From contig JBBAEA010000077.1 of assembly GCA_041656175.1 (NCBI GenBank), forward strand, positions 1 to 17,752: a DNA stretch of 17,752 nucleotides. Direction: 5' to 3'. The translations under genes and the position numbers were made by a program. Positions 7,276 through 14,279 of this stretch are shown here, piece by piece. The first letter of the stretch is position 1. Each line of letters begins with the position of its first letter. The notes under the pieces are model-generated. The model did no database searches and was not told where the DNA came from. It saw nothing but the letters and a program-made list of their open reading frames with translations. Source of the stretch: JBBAEA01 sp041656175 (lineage in GTDB: Bacteria > Myxococcota_A > Bradymonadia > UBA4248).

Positions 7276-7506
7276 CTTGACACACCGTGGGGGGACTGCT
7301 ATCTATCCCCCGATTTGTTCGACGGCCATCGCGCTCCGTCGGAGATGTGGGTCCCATGTTAGGGTTAATGCTAAGGCGCCTGCTAAGCCGGATGGGATTG
7401 GTCAAGATGCATGCTGCAATTCGTTGCCACAGTGCGGACCATAAAACTATCGCTCTCCAAATAGCGCAAGTATTGTCCACAATTTTCGTTTATCACTGAG
7501 GCTAAT
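7276..7506 (+). promoter_or_regulatory. rplJ leader: likely L10 autoregulatory site, possible promoter at its start
   Basis: A 231-nt untranslated stretch between rplA and rplJ, far longer than the other gaps of the operon. TTGACA (7277-7282) with a 17-nt spacer reaches TATCTA (7300-7305), a possible internal promoter. Hairpins follow: GGGGG/CCCCC (7289-7311), GACGG/CCGTC (7321-7340) and TCCCAT/ATGGGA (7352-7397). The last encloses TTAAT and CCTGCTAAG, words reminiscent of the L10-leader consensus (TTAAT then CCTGCCGAGG). In bacteria L10-L12 binds this leader and shuts down rplJL translation. An unlikely 70-codon frame crosses the leader without a ribosome site. Confidence 0.65.
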
Positions 7507-8031
7507 ATGAATCGCAATGACAAAAACGCCACACTTAGCGCTTATAAAGAGCTCTTTGATGGTGTTGAAGCAGTCGTGCTAACGGACGTCTCTGGCGTTC
7601 CCGTTAATACGATCAACGAACTGCGCTCAAAATTCAGAGCCGAGGGTGTCACCTATAAAGTCGTCAAAAACACGATCTTTAAGCTGGCCATCCAAGGTAC
7701 AGAACTAGAAGTGCTATCAGATACAATTAGTGGCCCCGTCGCTGTCGCACTCAAAAAAGGCGACCCCGTAAGCCCAGCTAAAATTGCTATCGAATTCCTT
7801 AAAACGTCGCCTAAATTTAAAATTAAAGGCGGATACGTTTCTGGCTCCGTTCTCGATCTCGCTGGAGTTGAGAGCTTGGCTAAGATGAAAGACAAAAACG
7901 AGCTTCGCGCTGAATTACTATCCGTATTCAAAGCACCCCAAACTCAATTTGTCGGCGTTTGCAACACTATGGTTACCCAAATACTCGGGCTGCTCAGCGC
8001 AAGAGCAGACAAGCTCGAAGAAGCTGCTTAA
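7507..8031 (+). CDS. rplJ: 50S ribosomal protein L10
   Basis: A 174-residue protein. The globular N-terminal domain has AVVLTDVSGVPVNTINELRS, the RNA-contacting VTYKVVKNTIFKLA (about 49-62) and ISGPVAVALKKGDPV. The C-terminal helix VTQILGLLSARADKLEEAA carries the L12 dimers. L10 anchors the L7/L12 stalk to 23S rRNA. GAGG sits 6 nt before the ATG. rplL follows after 78 nt that contain two small hairpins (CCAAG/CTTGG and GCCC/GGGC). Confidence 0.97.
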   Translation: MNRNDKNATLSAYKELFDGVEAVVLTDVSGVPVNTINELRSKFRAEGVTYKVVKNTIFKLAIQGTELEVLSDTISGPVAVALKKGDPVSPAKIAIEFLKTSPKFKIKGGYVSGSVLDLAGVESLAKMKDKNELRAELLSVFKAPQTQFVGVCNTMVTQILGLLSARADKLEEAA

Positions 8032-8109
8032 GTTTCATTCACTACATAGCCAAGCATGGACTTGGTTGTTTAACATGCCCTAAATATGGGCGATTTGGAG
8101 AATTTTAAA

Positions 8110-8493
8110 ATGGCAATAACTGAAGATCAAGTCATTGAATATCTAGAGGGACTCAATATTATCCAACTCAACGACCTCGTTAAGAAGCTCGAAGAGAAGT
8201 GGGACGTCAAAGCCGCTGCTGGCGGTGGCGTCGTCATGGCCGCTGCTGCTCCCGCCGCAAGCGCTGCTGATGCTGAACCCACAGAGTTCAAAGTTATTCT
8301 AGCCGATATCGGTGCTAACAAGATTAATGTCATCAAAGAAATCCGCGCCATTACTGGACTCGGACTCAAAGAAGCCAAGGATCTTGTAGAATCCGCACCC
8401 GCCGCTGTTAAAGAAGGCGTTGATAAAGAAGAAGCCGAAGAGCTGAAGAAGAAAATTGAAGCCACTGGCGCGAAGGTCGAGATTAAGGCCTAA
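8110..8493 (+). CDS. rplL: 50S ribosomal protein L7/L12
   Basis: A 127-residue protein. The N-terminal dimerisation helices run from 1 to about 35, then a short Gly/Ala hinge with GGGVVMAAAAPAAS, then the C-terminal factor-binding domain with FKVILADIGANKINVIKEI and LGLKEAKDLVESAPAAVKEG. It recruits EF-Tu, EF-G and initiation factors to the ribosome. An in-frame ATG lies at 8086, but ATG 8110 is chosen because GGAG lies 10 nt before it and MAITEDQ is the expected family start. It is the last gene of the block; a terminator follows at once. Confidence 0.98.
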   Translation: MAITEDQVIEYLEGLNIIQLNDLVKKLEEKWDVKAAAGGGVVMAAAAPAASAADAEPTEFKVILADIGANKINVIKEIRAITGLGLKEAKDLVESAPAAVKEGVDKEEAEELKKKIEATGAKVEIKA

Positions 8494-8508
8494 ACCTCAA
8501 AACCCTAT

Positions 8509-8542
8509 AAAAAAAGCGCAGCACTTCGCTGCGCTTTTTTTT
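8509..8542. terminator. Bidirectional intrinsic terminator after rplL
   Basis: The arms AGCGCAGC and GCTGCGCT form an 8-bp GC-rich stem with a 5-nt loop. T-runs of seven or eight lie on either side, so it can stop rplL transcription on the plus strand and the convergent gene at 8660-8977 on the minus strand. The 117 bp beyond it hold nothing else I can support. Confidence 0.93.
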
Positions 8543-8659
8543 ATCGATAACGAACGTATCCGATAAAAAATATGTTCCTTCAAGAAACTCTCGCAATTAA
8601 ATCAAGACACTACGTAGTAGAAGGTTTTAGACGCGATAGCTGCCATAAGCAAATTTGTG

Positions 8660-8977
8660 CTAGAAATCGCTCTTTATTAAACGCGTCTTTAAGGTATAAA
8701 CTTCCCCAGGCTGAATATACTCTAAACTCGTTCTAAAACTGTGATAACCCGCGCATTCTATGAGAACGCGCTTGGTACCCGCTTCGATACGCAGTGGCTC
8801 CTTAAGCAAAGTTTTCACCGTACCGTAAAGCACATCATCTATATATATTAGACTATCCTGTGGCTGCGCATCTACATAGAGTGTAAAAACAGCGTCATCT
8901 TTCTGAAAAGCGCGTGAGCTCGCGCAAGAAGTAAACACAAAACTAAGAAGCAAAAAAAGAGCAATGCTGCGCCACAT
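8660..8977 (-). CDS. Small PEGA-like lipoprotein
   Basis: A 105-residue lipoprotein. The signal peptide 1-17 (WRSIALFLLLSFVF) leads to the lipobox FTSC with Cys18 as lipidation site. Residues 30-100 resemble a PEGA domain: LYVDAQPQDSLIYIDD, a turn at YGTV, PLRIEAGTKRVLIECAGY and a final strand EVYTLKTRL. PEGA-type surface domains are common in predatory and social deltaproteobacteria, often beside kinase-like proteins. GAGGTGG lies before the ATG. It is convergent with rplL and shares its terminator. Partner unknown; the extracytoplasmic part of the pseudokinase at 12670 looks like the same fold. Confidence 0.8.
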   Translation of the reverse strand: MWRSIALFLLLSFVFTSCASSRAFQKDDAVFTLYVDAQPQDSLIYIDDVLYGTVKTLLKEPLRIEAGTKRVLIECAGYHSFRTSLEYIQPGEVYTLKTRLIKSDF

Positions 8978-9134
8978 CTATTTACCACCTCATAAACATA
9001 AAACTTAAGGTCCTCCCCACTTAAGGGAACTTTGATTAATGCAAGAGTTTTCACAAGATAGCTAGCGTTAATGATGGAACAATGAGCCTTTTCTTAGCAA
9101 GTTTGAGGCGCGTTTCAGTTTTTAAGAAAAGAAA

Positions 9135-9158
9135 GGTTCTAAGGACGATAGCCCTTAG
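9135..9158 (-). repeat. Solo core of family B, copy B4
   Basis: 24 bp containing TTCTAAGGACGATAGCC match the reverse complement of the B1 hairpin core at 16241-16264 with about one mismatch. It can form CTAAGG/CCTTAG. No other part of B is clearly present here. The open frame that crosses it (9082-9267) has no ribosome site and is not called as a gene. Confidence 0.6.
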
Positions 9159-9248
9159 GATGCCACAAAAACAGCTTTATATCCCTAGGGAAGCTCTGAA
9201 CAATGTGAAAATTACCAAAATAATAGCTAGAGAAAAACATCGAAAGTC

Positions 9249-9554
9249 AGGCGAGAATTCAAAATAAAGTCAATAAAATCAATAATCTACATACAAATCG
9301 GGTTCTAAGGGCTCAGTTCCTCAATTCCGACTACGATTAGCGCTGCACTCACGCAGGCTTGCGTTCGATTGCGCAAATCTAGTCTCATGAAAAACCTACG
9401 GTTTTTTTTCTTGTTCGCATGTCACAAGCTCAAGCGAGCTTGGCTTGGACATGCTCACTGCGAAAGCGGGCCATCAACTCGTAAAACACTTAGTTTTACT
9501 CGTTTCGGCCCCTTAGACGGAGTTTGGGGCGGTAGCCCCAATGAATCAGAGTTC
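9249..9554 (-). repeat. Family B repeat carrying module C, copy B3
   Basis: On the minus strand it runs from AACTCTGATTCA through hairpin TTGGGGC/GCCCCAA, then CTAAGGG, then 198 bp of module C, then CCCTTAGAACCCG, and ends ATTTTGAATTCTCGCC. The same outer parts occur at 14280-14587 and, without C, at 16196-16317. The frame at 9369-9701 lies mostly inside this repeat and is rejected as a gene. Confidence 0.8.
9312..9509 (-). repeat. Module C, long form, copy C3
   Basis: 198 bp that differ from copy C2 (14331-14527) at only about four or five positions by eye. Four hairpins in a row on the minus strand: H1 GTAAAAC/GTTTTAC; H2 GCATGTC/GACATGC around CAAGCTC/GAGCTTG; H3 AAAAACC/GGTTTTT; H4 with GATTTGCGC arms, one base of which is changed here (GCGCTAATC). 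Confidence 0.85.
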
Positions 9555-9560
9555 ACTAGT

Positions 9561-9634
9561 CAAAAAAAAAGGAGAAAAACCACTGGTCTTTCTCCTTTGC
9601 GTAGACAAGGACTAGAGAGCGGTTCCTTGTCTAC
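9561..9634 (-). terminator. Terminator hairpins after the cysteine-repeat lipoprotein gene
   Basis: Reading the minus strand, a 10-bp hairpin GTAGACAAGG/CCTTGTCTAC (9634-9601) is followed by AAAGGAGAAA/TTTCTCCTTT (9598-9568) that runs straight into more T residues. The second is a good intrinsic terminator for the gene ending at 9651. The first could protect the 3' end of the mRNA. Confidence 0.75.
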
Positions 9635-9650
9635 AAGCCTTTATGCACGG

Positions 9651-10535
9651 CTATTTGGGTATACAGTTGTAATATGTACCGTTAAACTTGCATGTATTTG
9701 ACTTACAACTTATCGACATTTCATCCCCACTTTGCGTACAATAATTCAAGCTGTCGTTCTCACATGAACCAAAATCAGTGTACTGATTGTTACTGCCGCA
9801 TTGTACTGCACAGTCAAAGCCATAAACGTCCTCGATCTTCATGCACTTGCGCGAAGTTGCTCCACAATTGAGCGTCAAGAGCTTGCCCTGCGTCTTTTTA
9901 CTACAAAACTTCAAAACCTCCCCATCACAAGTTCCCACATTAGTTACCTCGCCGCAGCCTTCGCCCCCACTCTCAAAGCAACTATAAAATAGCTCTCCCC
10001 CCTTCTCATACGACTCGCACGACATCCCATTTCCACAATCGTAGGCTTGTATTTCGCCGTTATCATCGCATTGTTCGACTTGCGCGCCCTTGCAGTTTTG
10101 CGTGTGCGAAAGCAACTTCCCACCCGAGCAGCTGCGGATTAAACCTGCGCTACACACGCGATCATGCGTAACTATCGTGTTATTTGCATTGCACGAAACG
10201 ATTTTGTCGCCATCGCAAAGCAAGTTGTTCTCAATGAACGCTGGCACTCCGTCCACGCATGCTTTGAGTTTCCCCGCGTCGCAAATGACACCGCGATGTA
10301 ACTTATCCCCGTCGCAGCTTACTATCAATTCTCCGTCGCAGACCTGCGTTGCAAACACGACTTTGCCCTTGCCCTTGTCGTTTGCCTGACACGTCACCAC
10401 GCGCCCCGCATCGCAAACCTCCACGAACTCCGCCACGTTGCAGCTTTTCGCCGAGTCATCACCACAAGCAAGCGCAAAACCACCCAAGAAACCGCAAGCG
10501 CTTAATACTACTATGTAAGATTTCAACCGTAACAT
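9651..10535 (-). CDS. Cysteine-repeat lipoprotein
   Basis: A 294-residue lipoprotein of unrecognised family. ATG 10535 is chosen because GGAGG lies 6 nt upstream; the frame is open from 10562. The signal peptide ends in FALAC with Cys24 lipidated; Cys14 in LSAC is a less likely alternative. The mature part has 28 further cysteines, an even number. Its first half repeats a unit of about 25-30 residues built on C-D-x-G-x-[IVL]-x-x-C (CDAGRVVTC, CDGELIVSC, CDAGKLKAC, CDGDKIVSC, CSAGLIRSC, CKGAQVEQC). The second half, from about residue 185, has wider Cys spacing. This fits a disulfide-stabilised surface protein. It is a single gene with its own terminator. Confidence 0.85.
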   Translation of the reverse strand: MLRLKSYIVVLSACGFLGGFALACGDDSAKSCNVAEFVEVCDAGRVVTCQANDKGKGKVVFATQVCDGELIVSCDGDKLHRGVICDAGKLKACVDGVPAFIENNLLCDGDKIVSCNANNTIVTHDRVCSAGLIRSCSGGKLLSHTQNCKGAQVEQCDDNGEIQAYDCGNGMSCESYEKGGELFYSCFESGGEGCGEVTNVGTCDGEVLKFCSKKTQGKLLTLNCGATSRKCMKIEDVYGFDCAVQCGSNNQYTDFGSCENDSLNYCTQSGDEMSISCKSNTCKFNGTYYNCIPK

Positions 10536-10680
10536 CACTACCTCCATCAAACTCTTGACCAACAGCGAGAACCAACGGCTCGCGGCTATTTCTCGCTAAA
10601 TTAAGCAAAATGCATGCCAGTGTTTACATTGTTTTATTTTTCTACATAAAACGATATAGTTCTTAATGCCCCAGCGCTTC

Positions 10681-10858
10681 TTTTTGCTGGGGGAAGTCTC
10701 CCCCCACGCGCAAGCTTCCTATAAAATAAGGCTGTTTACGCAAATTTTGTGCAATGTTTAAGCTATTCGCTTAACCATTGCACAAAATGCGTTCACACCC
10801 TTCTTTTATAGGCGATCTTGCGCTCCCCCCTCCGCGGGGCCAGCCCCGCGACGCCCAC
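10681..10858 (-). repeat. Family D repeat split by hairpin E2, copy D3
   Basis: On the minus strand the left D module GGGCGTCGCGGGG...CCCCGCGGAGGGGG (10858-10825) is followed by hairpin E2 and then the right D module GCGCGTGGGGGGAGAC, CTTCCCCCAGCAAAAA (10712-10681). The order is the same as in D1 and D2, with a different insert. The rest of the 379-bp gap 10536-10914 shows nothing further. Confidence 0.7.
10739..10791. repeat. Long hairpin, family E copy E2
   Basis: 53 nt form an imperfect stem of about 22 bp: TTTTGTGCAATG, TTAAGC on one arm and GCTTAA, CATTGCACAAAA on the other, with loop TATTC. On the minus strand it reads GGTTAAGCGAATA (10776-10764), which matches the loop motif of E1 apart from one T. 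No T-run follows, so it is not a classical terminator. Confidence 0.75.
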
Positions 10859-10914
10859 AAAAACTCGCGAACTAAGCCTATACGGGCGCCTACAACGCAT
10901 GAACAGCATCGTTT

Positions 10915-11469
10915 TTATGGCATTATTTTAATCAAACGCGTTTCCAAAGCGCGGCAGCCCGATACATTCGCTTCACCTACGTCGTTTTTGCACATATCGA
11001 TGATTTTTAGCGACGCAGCCTGAAATTCAGCAGACATCTGTGTTAAAGAGTCCACATCTCCCTGTCGTTTTAAAGAAACAGCAGCGGCTTTTGCGCGGAC
11101 AAAAAATTGCTGCGCATAATCTAGGGGCTGCAAGTAAATCTCATACAGTTGCATTAGCTCGCCACCTGCATTGGCTTGTAGCAATGCATTGCGACAGGCG
11201 GACTCATAATCATCACTGGCCTTAAAAAACGCTTCACCAGCTTGCGATAAAATCTTAGAGCCTTCATAGAGTTGCGCTAAATAGTCTTTGGCCACGATAT
11301 TCTCGTCTACCAAAAGCGCCGACAATCCTTCCGAAATCTTAGTCGCTTTCTTTACAGCGGTCTCTAGTGAGCTGCACGCTTCAACGCTGTCAAAACTCTG
11401 AGCTAGCGCCGTAGACGCAAATAAGATGCAAAAAACACTGCACAATACCATCAATAAGCGGTTTTTCAT
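10915..11469 (-). CDS. Secreted helical protein of unknown function
   Basis: A 184-residue protein. ATG 11469 is preferred over the upstream frame start at 11487 because TAGGAAAAC precedes it. The signal peptide MKNRLLMVLCSVFCILFAST ends at ALA-Q, suggesting type I cleavage near residue 23. The mature part is mostly helical, with four cysteines (in EACSS, ESACRN, DMCKND and SGCRAL). It resembles its neighbour at 11523 in size, helix content and spaced cysteines, which may mean distant paralogy or convergence. It is the last gene of the pseudokinase run, 53 bp after the lipoprotein stop. No function can be assigned. Confidence 0.75.
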   Translation of the reverse strand: MKNRLLMVLCSVFCILFASTALAQSFDSVEACSSLETAVKKATKISEGLSALLVDENIVAKDYLAQLYEGSKILSQAGEAFFKASDDYESACRNALLQANAGGELMQLYEIYLQPLDYAQQFFVRAKAAAVSLKRQGDVDSLTQMSAEFQAASLKIIDMCKNDVGEANVSGCRALETRLIKIMP

Positions 11470-11522
11470 CAGTTTTCCTATAAACATTCAATGTGAAACA
11501 AAAGTGCATAAAAGTTTATGCC

Positions 11523-12143
11523 CTACTGCGGCTCTTCGCCTACTGCAATCGGCGCCTTATCTGGCGCATCAGACTTTATGCTTGGAATAGACTCATCGAT
11601 CAAGCGCGAGAGCGCTTGGCAACGTAGCACGCCAAAGTCGGCCACACAAACAGAAATTTGCGATTTAAGCGCTTGGCGCAGCTCTTTGATAAACTGCTCC
11701 ATCGCCAGTACAAGAGCTTCTAACGCCGTATTATCGCTCGCCCGTTCTCCTAGCTTTCCCTGCATCGAGACGAAAGCAGCGATGAGTTTTGAGTGCACCT
11801 GCACAAAGGGTTCATAAACGCGTTCGTAGCATTCCTCGAATTTATCTTCATAGATAAATGATAGTTTACACGCCACTTCGTGCTTCGCGTATAAATTATC
11901 GGTTTTAGCCAAAATATCAGAACTTTGTTTTACGAATATCAACAATTCCCGTTGAAGTTCTTCAATATCTTCAGCTTTTTCACATTTTAAGCGCTGCTCT
12001 TCTAAGGAATCAAAGGATTCACTTAGCATTTCCACGCCAAAACTCAACTGTATACAATCGTTTAAGCCTTCAGCTGGCGCTTTTTGGCAGGCTGCAAAAG
12101 AGCAGAAAAATAAAAATATAATGATGCGGGAAATAAAGTTCAC
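11523..12143 (-). CDS. Helical lipoprotein of unknown function
   Basis: A 206-residue lipoprotein starting with GTG. The signal peptide 1-18 (NFISRIIIFLFFCSF) leads to the lipobox FAAC with Cys19. The mature protein is predicted helical, with a coiled-coil-like stretch at about 45-80 (LEEQRLKCEKAEDIEELQRE) and several cysteines, and ends in a Pro/Ala/Glu-rich tail. The GTG start overlaps the stop of the upstream adenosyltransferase-like gene by four bases (GTGA), a strong sign of coupled translation although one product is exported and the other cytoplasmic. No family recognised. Confidence 0.78.
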   Translation of the reverse strand: MNFISRIIIFLFFCSFAACQKAPAEGLNDCIQLSFGVEMLSESFDSLEEQRLKCEKAEDIEELQRELLIFVKQSSDILAKTDNLYAKHEVACKLSFIYEDKFEECYERVYEPFVQVHSKLIAAFVSMQGKLGERASDNTALEALVLAMEQFIKELRQALKSQISVCVADFGVLRCQALSRLIDESIPSIKSDAPDKAPIAVGEEPQ

Positions 12144-12649
12144 TGCTTAAACTCCGCTGGACTTGGATCGTCTATAGACTTAGCCCATGCAAAAATACAG
12201 CTTGATAAGCGATTGAGGTACGAAAGCCAAGGTTTTGCGCGATCACCCAGTTTTGCACTGCTCTGCTCGGCAATTCGACAGCGCGTGCGGCACAAATTCC
12301 CTAAAGCAGCCAGAGGGGAGCTACGCGAAAAGTCAACAAATCCACTAAAGTTTTGTAAAGCGCCTGTTTTGGCTAATTCATCATCAAGGCGAGCTAAACA
12401 CTTTGTTGGGAATGGTGCATATCCAGCGACGCTCGACATAAGCTTAACAAGATCGCTGTGGCAGAGCTCCAGATTTTTTACCAAAGAACACTCTCCCCTG
12501 AGTTCTCGAAGCTCGACACACCAGTAACACAGCATAGCATCCAAGTCATCCAACGCGGCGAGCAACGCTATTTCTTCCGACGCCTTGGAGACTCTTGCCC
12601 AGCTTAGATCGGTTTCCCCGCTGTCGCCGCTGTGTGAGTACTGCGCCAT
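12140..12649 (-). CDS. Divergent PduO-type cobalamin adenosyltransferase-like protein
   Basis: 169 residues from ATG 12649 (GGAG 9 nt upstream); in-frame starts at 12655, 12664 and GTG 12670 are possible. The pattern is that of PduO/MMAB ATP:cob(I)alamin adenosyltransferases: an N-terminal SGDSGETDL segment with RVSK at 19-22, an acidic DDLD at 34-37 where the family has DELN, a late CRTRCRIAE at 120-128 (family RxxCRRAE), and YLNRLSSCIF at 144-153 (family NRLSD). The two outer arginines and the Glu of the RxxCRRAE motif remain; the second Arg of its RR pair is Ile, the PGG motif is absent, and TKTGD has become SHSGD. It may bind nucleotide or cobalamin weakly, or have been recruited to a new role. 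It is coupled to pseudokinase and lipoprotein genes, with no cobalamin gene nearby. Confidence 0.65.
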   Translation of the reverse strand: MAQYSHSGDSGETDLSWARVSKASEEIALLAALDDLDAMLCYWCVELRELRGECSLVKNLELCHSDLVKLMSSVAGYAPFPTKCLARLDDELAKTGALQNFSGFVDFSRSSPLAALGNLCRTRCRIAEQSSAKLGDRAKPWLSYLNRLSSCIFAWAKSIDDPSPAEFKQ

Positions 12650-12669
12650 CTTCATGTTCTCCATCGCCA

Positions 12670-14157
12670 CTAGGGCAAAACCTCAACAACCATTAAATGA
12701 TTCGCGTTAGACTCAACCAAAACGGGGAGCTGCCTCGAGTAGCCCTCAGCATTACTGATAACAAAATTAAGCTGGGCGCCTGGACTTTGACCCTTTAGGA
12801 TGTAGGGAAGATGCCCGAGGTAGAGGAGCTCTCCATCCGTTGCCGCAATGAAGACGCGTGGTGCCTCATTTTGTATCGCCGAGCCTTCTCGCATGACGAG
12901 TACCACATCACATGCGTCCGACGCTTGGCTATACGGAATAATTTCGGGAAGTGCAAAGAGATCTATCGGTTTTCGGTAACGCGCAAGCATGACACTAACG
13001 ATAACGAGAACAAGCGCGATAAAACACAAAGTGAGTATTTGCATCGCAGTGACAGTACTGCGCGAGCGTATACGCTTCTGTTTTCTTGCGCTAGAAACTT
13101 TTGGCGCTTCTTCAAAAAGCCGTGAAGCGCGGTCAGCATTTTCGCGATCAGCTTCAGGAACTGCTGCACGAAACTTCGATACAAATTCGGCGATTCCCCC
13201 CTTCTTTGGGCGAAGTATAGCGTCCATGACGACGCTGCTTAGTGCTTCATCGCAAGCGCCGAGTTCGAATAAAGTGCTGGGTTTCTCCTCTCTCATCGTT
13301 AAAACGGCATCACTTAGCTCATTGTCTGCCATAAAATACGGATGCAACGCGCTAAGACCCTCGTAAGCGACGCAGGCTATGGTGTAAAAATCACTGCAGT
13401 ACGGCGAACTCTGCTCTTCTACGAGCGCTTCCGTTTCCAGATCTTGCATGCTTTTCCCTGTTTCGGAGTCACGCAGCGATTCTGCTTCTTCTCCTTTACT
13501 GGCGGCATCACTTGTAGAATCAAGCTCATCATTCACGTCATCGGCTTGGCACGTGGCTGAGCTCGTGTTTGCGCTGCTATACTCCCACGGCGGGATGGTG
13601 CGCGATATTTCACTAGAAGGCATGGCTGCTGTTGCATTGAGAATTTCAGAGCGCAGCAGACCTAAGCCGATGGGGCCAGTTTTAATGCGCGCACGTTCTA
13701 GGGAGCTCAAAAATATATTGTCAGTCGAAATCGCTAAAGATCGCAATCCATGCGACTGCGCTTCTATGGCTAAGCTCGCCAGCTGCTCGACGATGCACAA
13801 GACTTGCCACGACTTTAGCGCGCCATGCAAGCGCAAGTGCTCACGAAGGCTTATGCCTTCAAGCGCCTCTGTCACGATAAAATGTCCCTGCTCCGACAAG
13901 TTTCCCACGTCGAGTACGCGGGCACATACTGTGGATCGCAAGTTCCTGCTACCTAAAAACAATGCATCCAAGCGTTCATTCACCGATTTGGAGAAGCCCA
14001 TCTCTCGAAGAGGTGCAAGCACCCAAAGCTCGCACTCCGCGCCGAAGGGCTGCTCTATCGCTGTGTGTACATAGGCAAGTGCATGTTTGCGCCGTCTTTG
14101 CTTTACGTCGTAGTAATGCTGCAGAGCAATTGTCGTGTTTTCTATATCAAAAGTCAT
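12670..14157 (-). CDS. Membrane-anchored Ser/Thr pseudokinase with PEGA-like outer domain
   Basis: A 495-residue protein. Residues 10-335 follow the Ser/Thr kinase fold: VTEALEGISLREHL (95-108) is the hinge region, HGLRSLAISTDNIFL (136-150) the catalytic loop, and SDFYTIACVAYEGLSALHPYF (255-275) the helix-F region. All three catalytic positions are lost: the beta-3 AxK is not visible near 46-50, HRD reads SLA (140-142) and DFG reads PIG (162-164); only the loop Asn147 remains. An acidic Ser/Glu-rich insert spans about 205-250. One membrane helix (371-391) follows a basic stretch, and residues 415-495 look PEGA-like. It probably acts as a scaffold or sensor. It heads the run of overlapping minus-strand genes; the ribosome site is weak (CGGA). 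Confidence 0.8.
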   Translation of the reverse strand: MTFDIENTTIALQHYYDVKQRRRKHALAYVHTAIEQPFGAECELWVLAPLREMGFSKSVNERLDALFLGSRNLRSTVCARVLDVGNLSEQGHFIVTEALEGISLREHLRLHGALKSWQVLCIVEQLASLAIEAQSHGLRSLAISTDNIFLSSLERARIKTGPIGLGLLRSEILNATAAMPSSEISRTIPPWEYSSANTSSATCQADDVNDELDSTSDAASKGEEAESLRDSETGKSMQDLETEALVEEQSSPYCSDFYTIACVAYEGLSALHPYFMADNELSDAVLTMREEKPSTLFELGACDEALSSVVMDAILRPKKGGIAEFVSKFRAAVPEADRENADRASRLFEEAPKVSSARKQKRIRSRSTVTAMQILTLCFIALVLVIVSVMLARYRKPIDLFALPEIIPYSQASDACDVVLVMREGSAIQNEAPRVFIAATDGELLYLGHLPYILKGQSPGAQLNFVISNAEGYSRQLPVLVESNANHLMVVEVLP

Positions 14158-14279
14158 GGTTTTCCGAACATTTCGCTTAAAACAGATGGCTTGAACTAAT
14201 TTTCCTCAAGCTCAAGCCTCCATTGCTTCGCAGTACTCACACCCTATGAAGAGCAGAAATTAGACTGCTCTACTACGCT

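Noticed and set aside
9082..9267. 61-codon plus-strand frame rich in Lys/Arg
   Set aside because: No ribosome site, crosses the B4 repeat core and enters B3; protein shows no domain.
9369..9701. 110-codon plus-strand frame
   Set aside because: Lies over module C3, the terminator hairpins and the 3' end of the minus-strand lipoprotein gene.
13448..14074. 208-codon plus-strand frame opposite the pseudokinase gene
   Set aside because: Antisense to a protein with a clear kinase fold, membrane helix and operon context; composition is Ser/Ala/Arg-rich shadow type.
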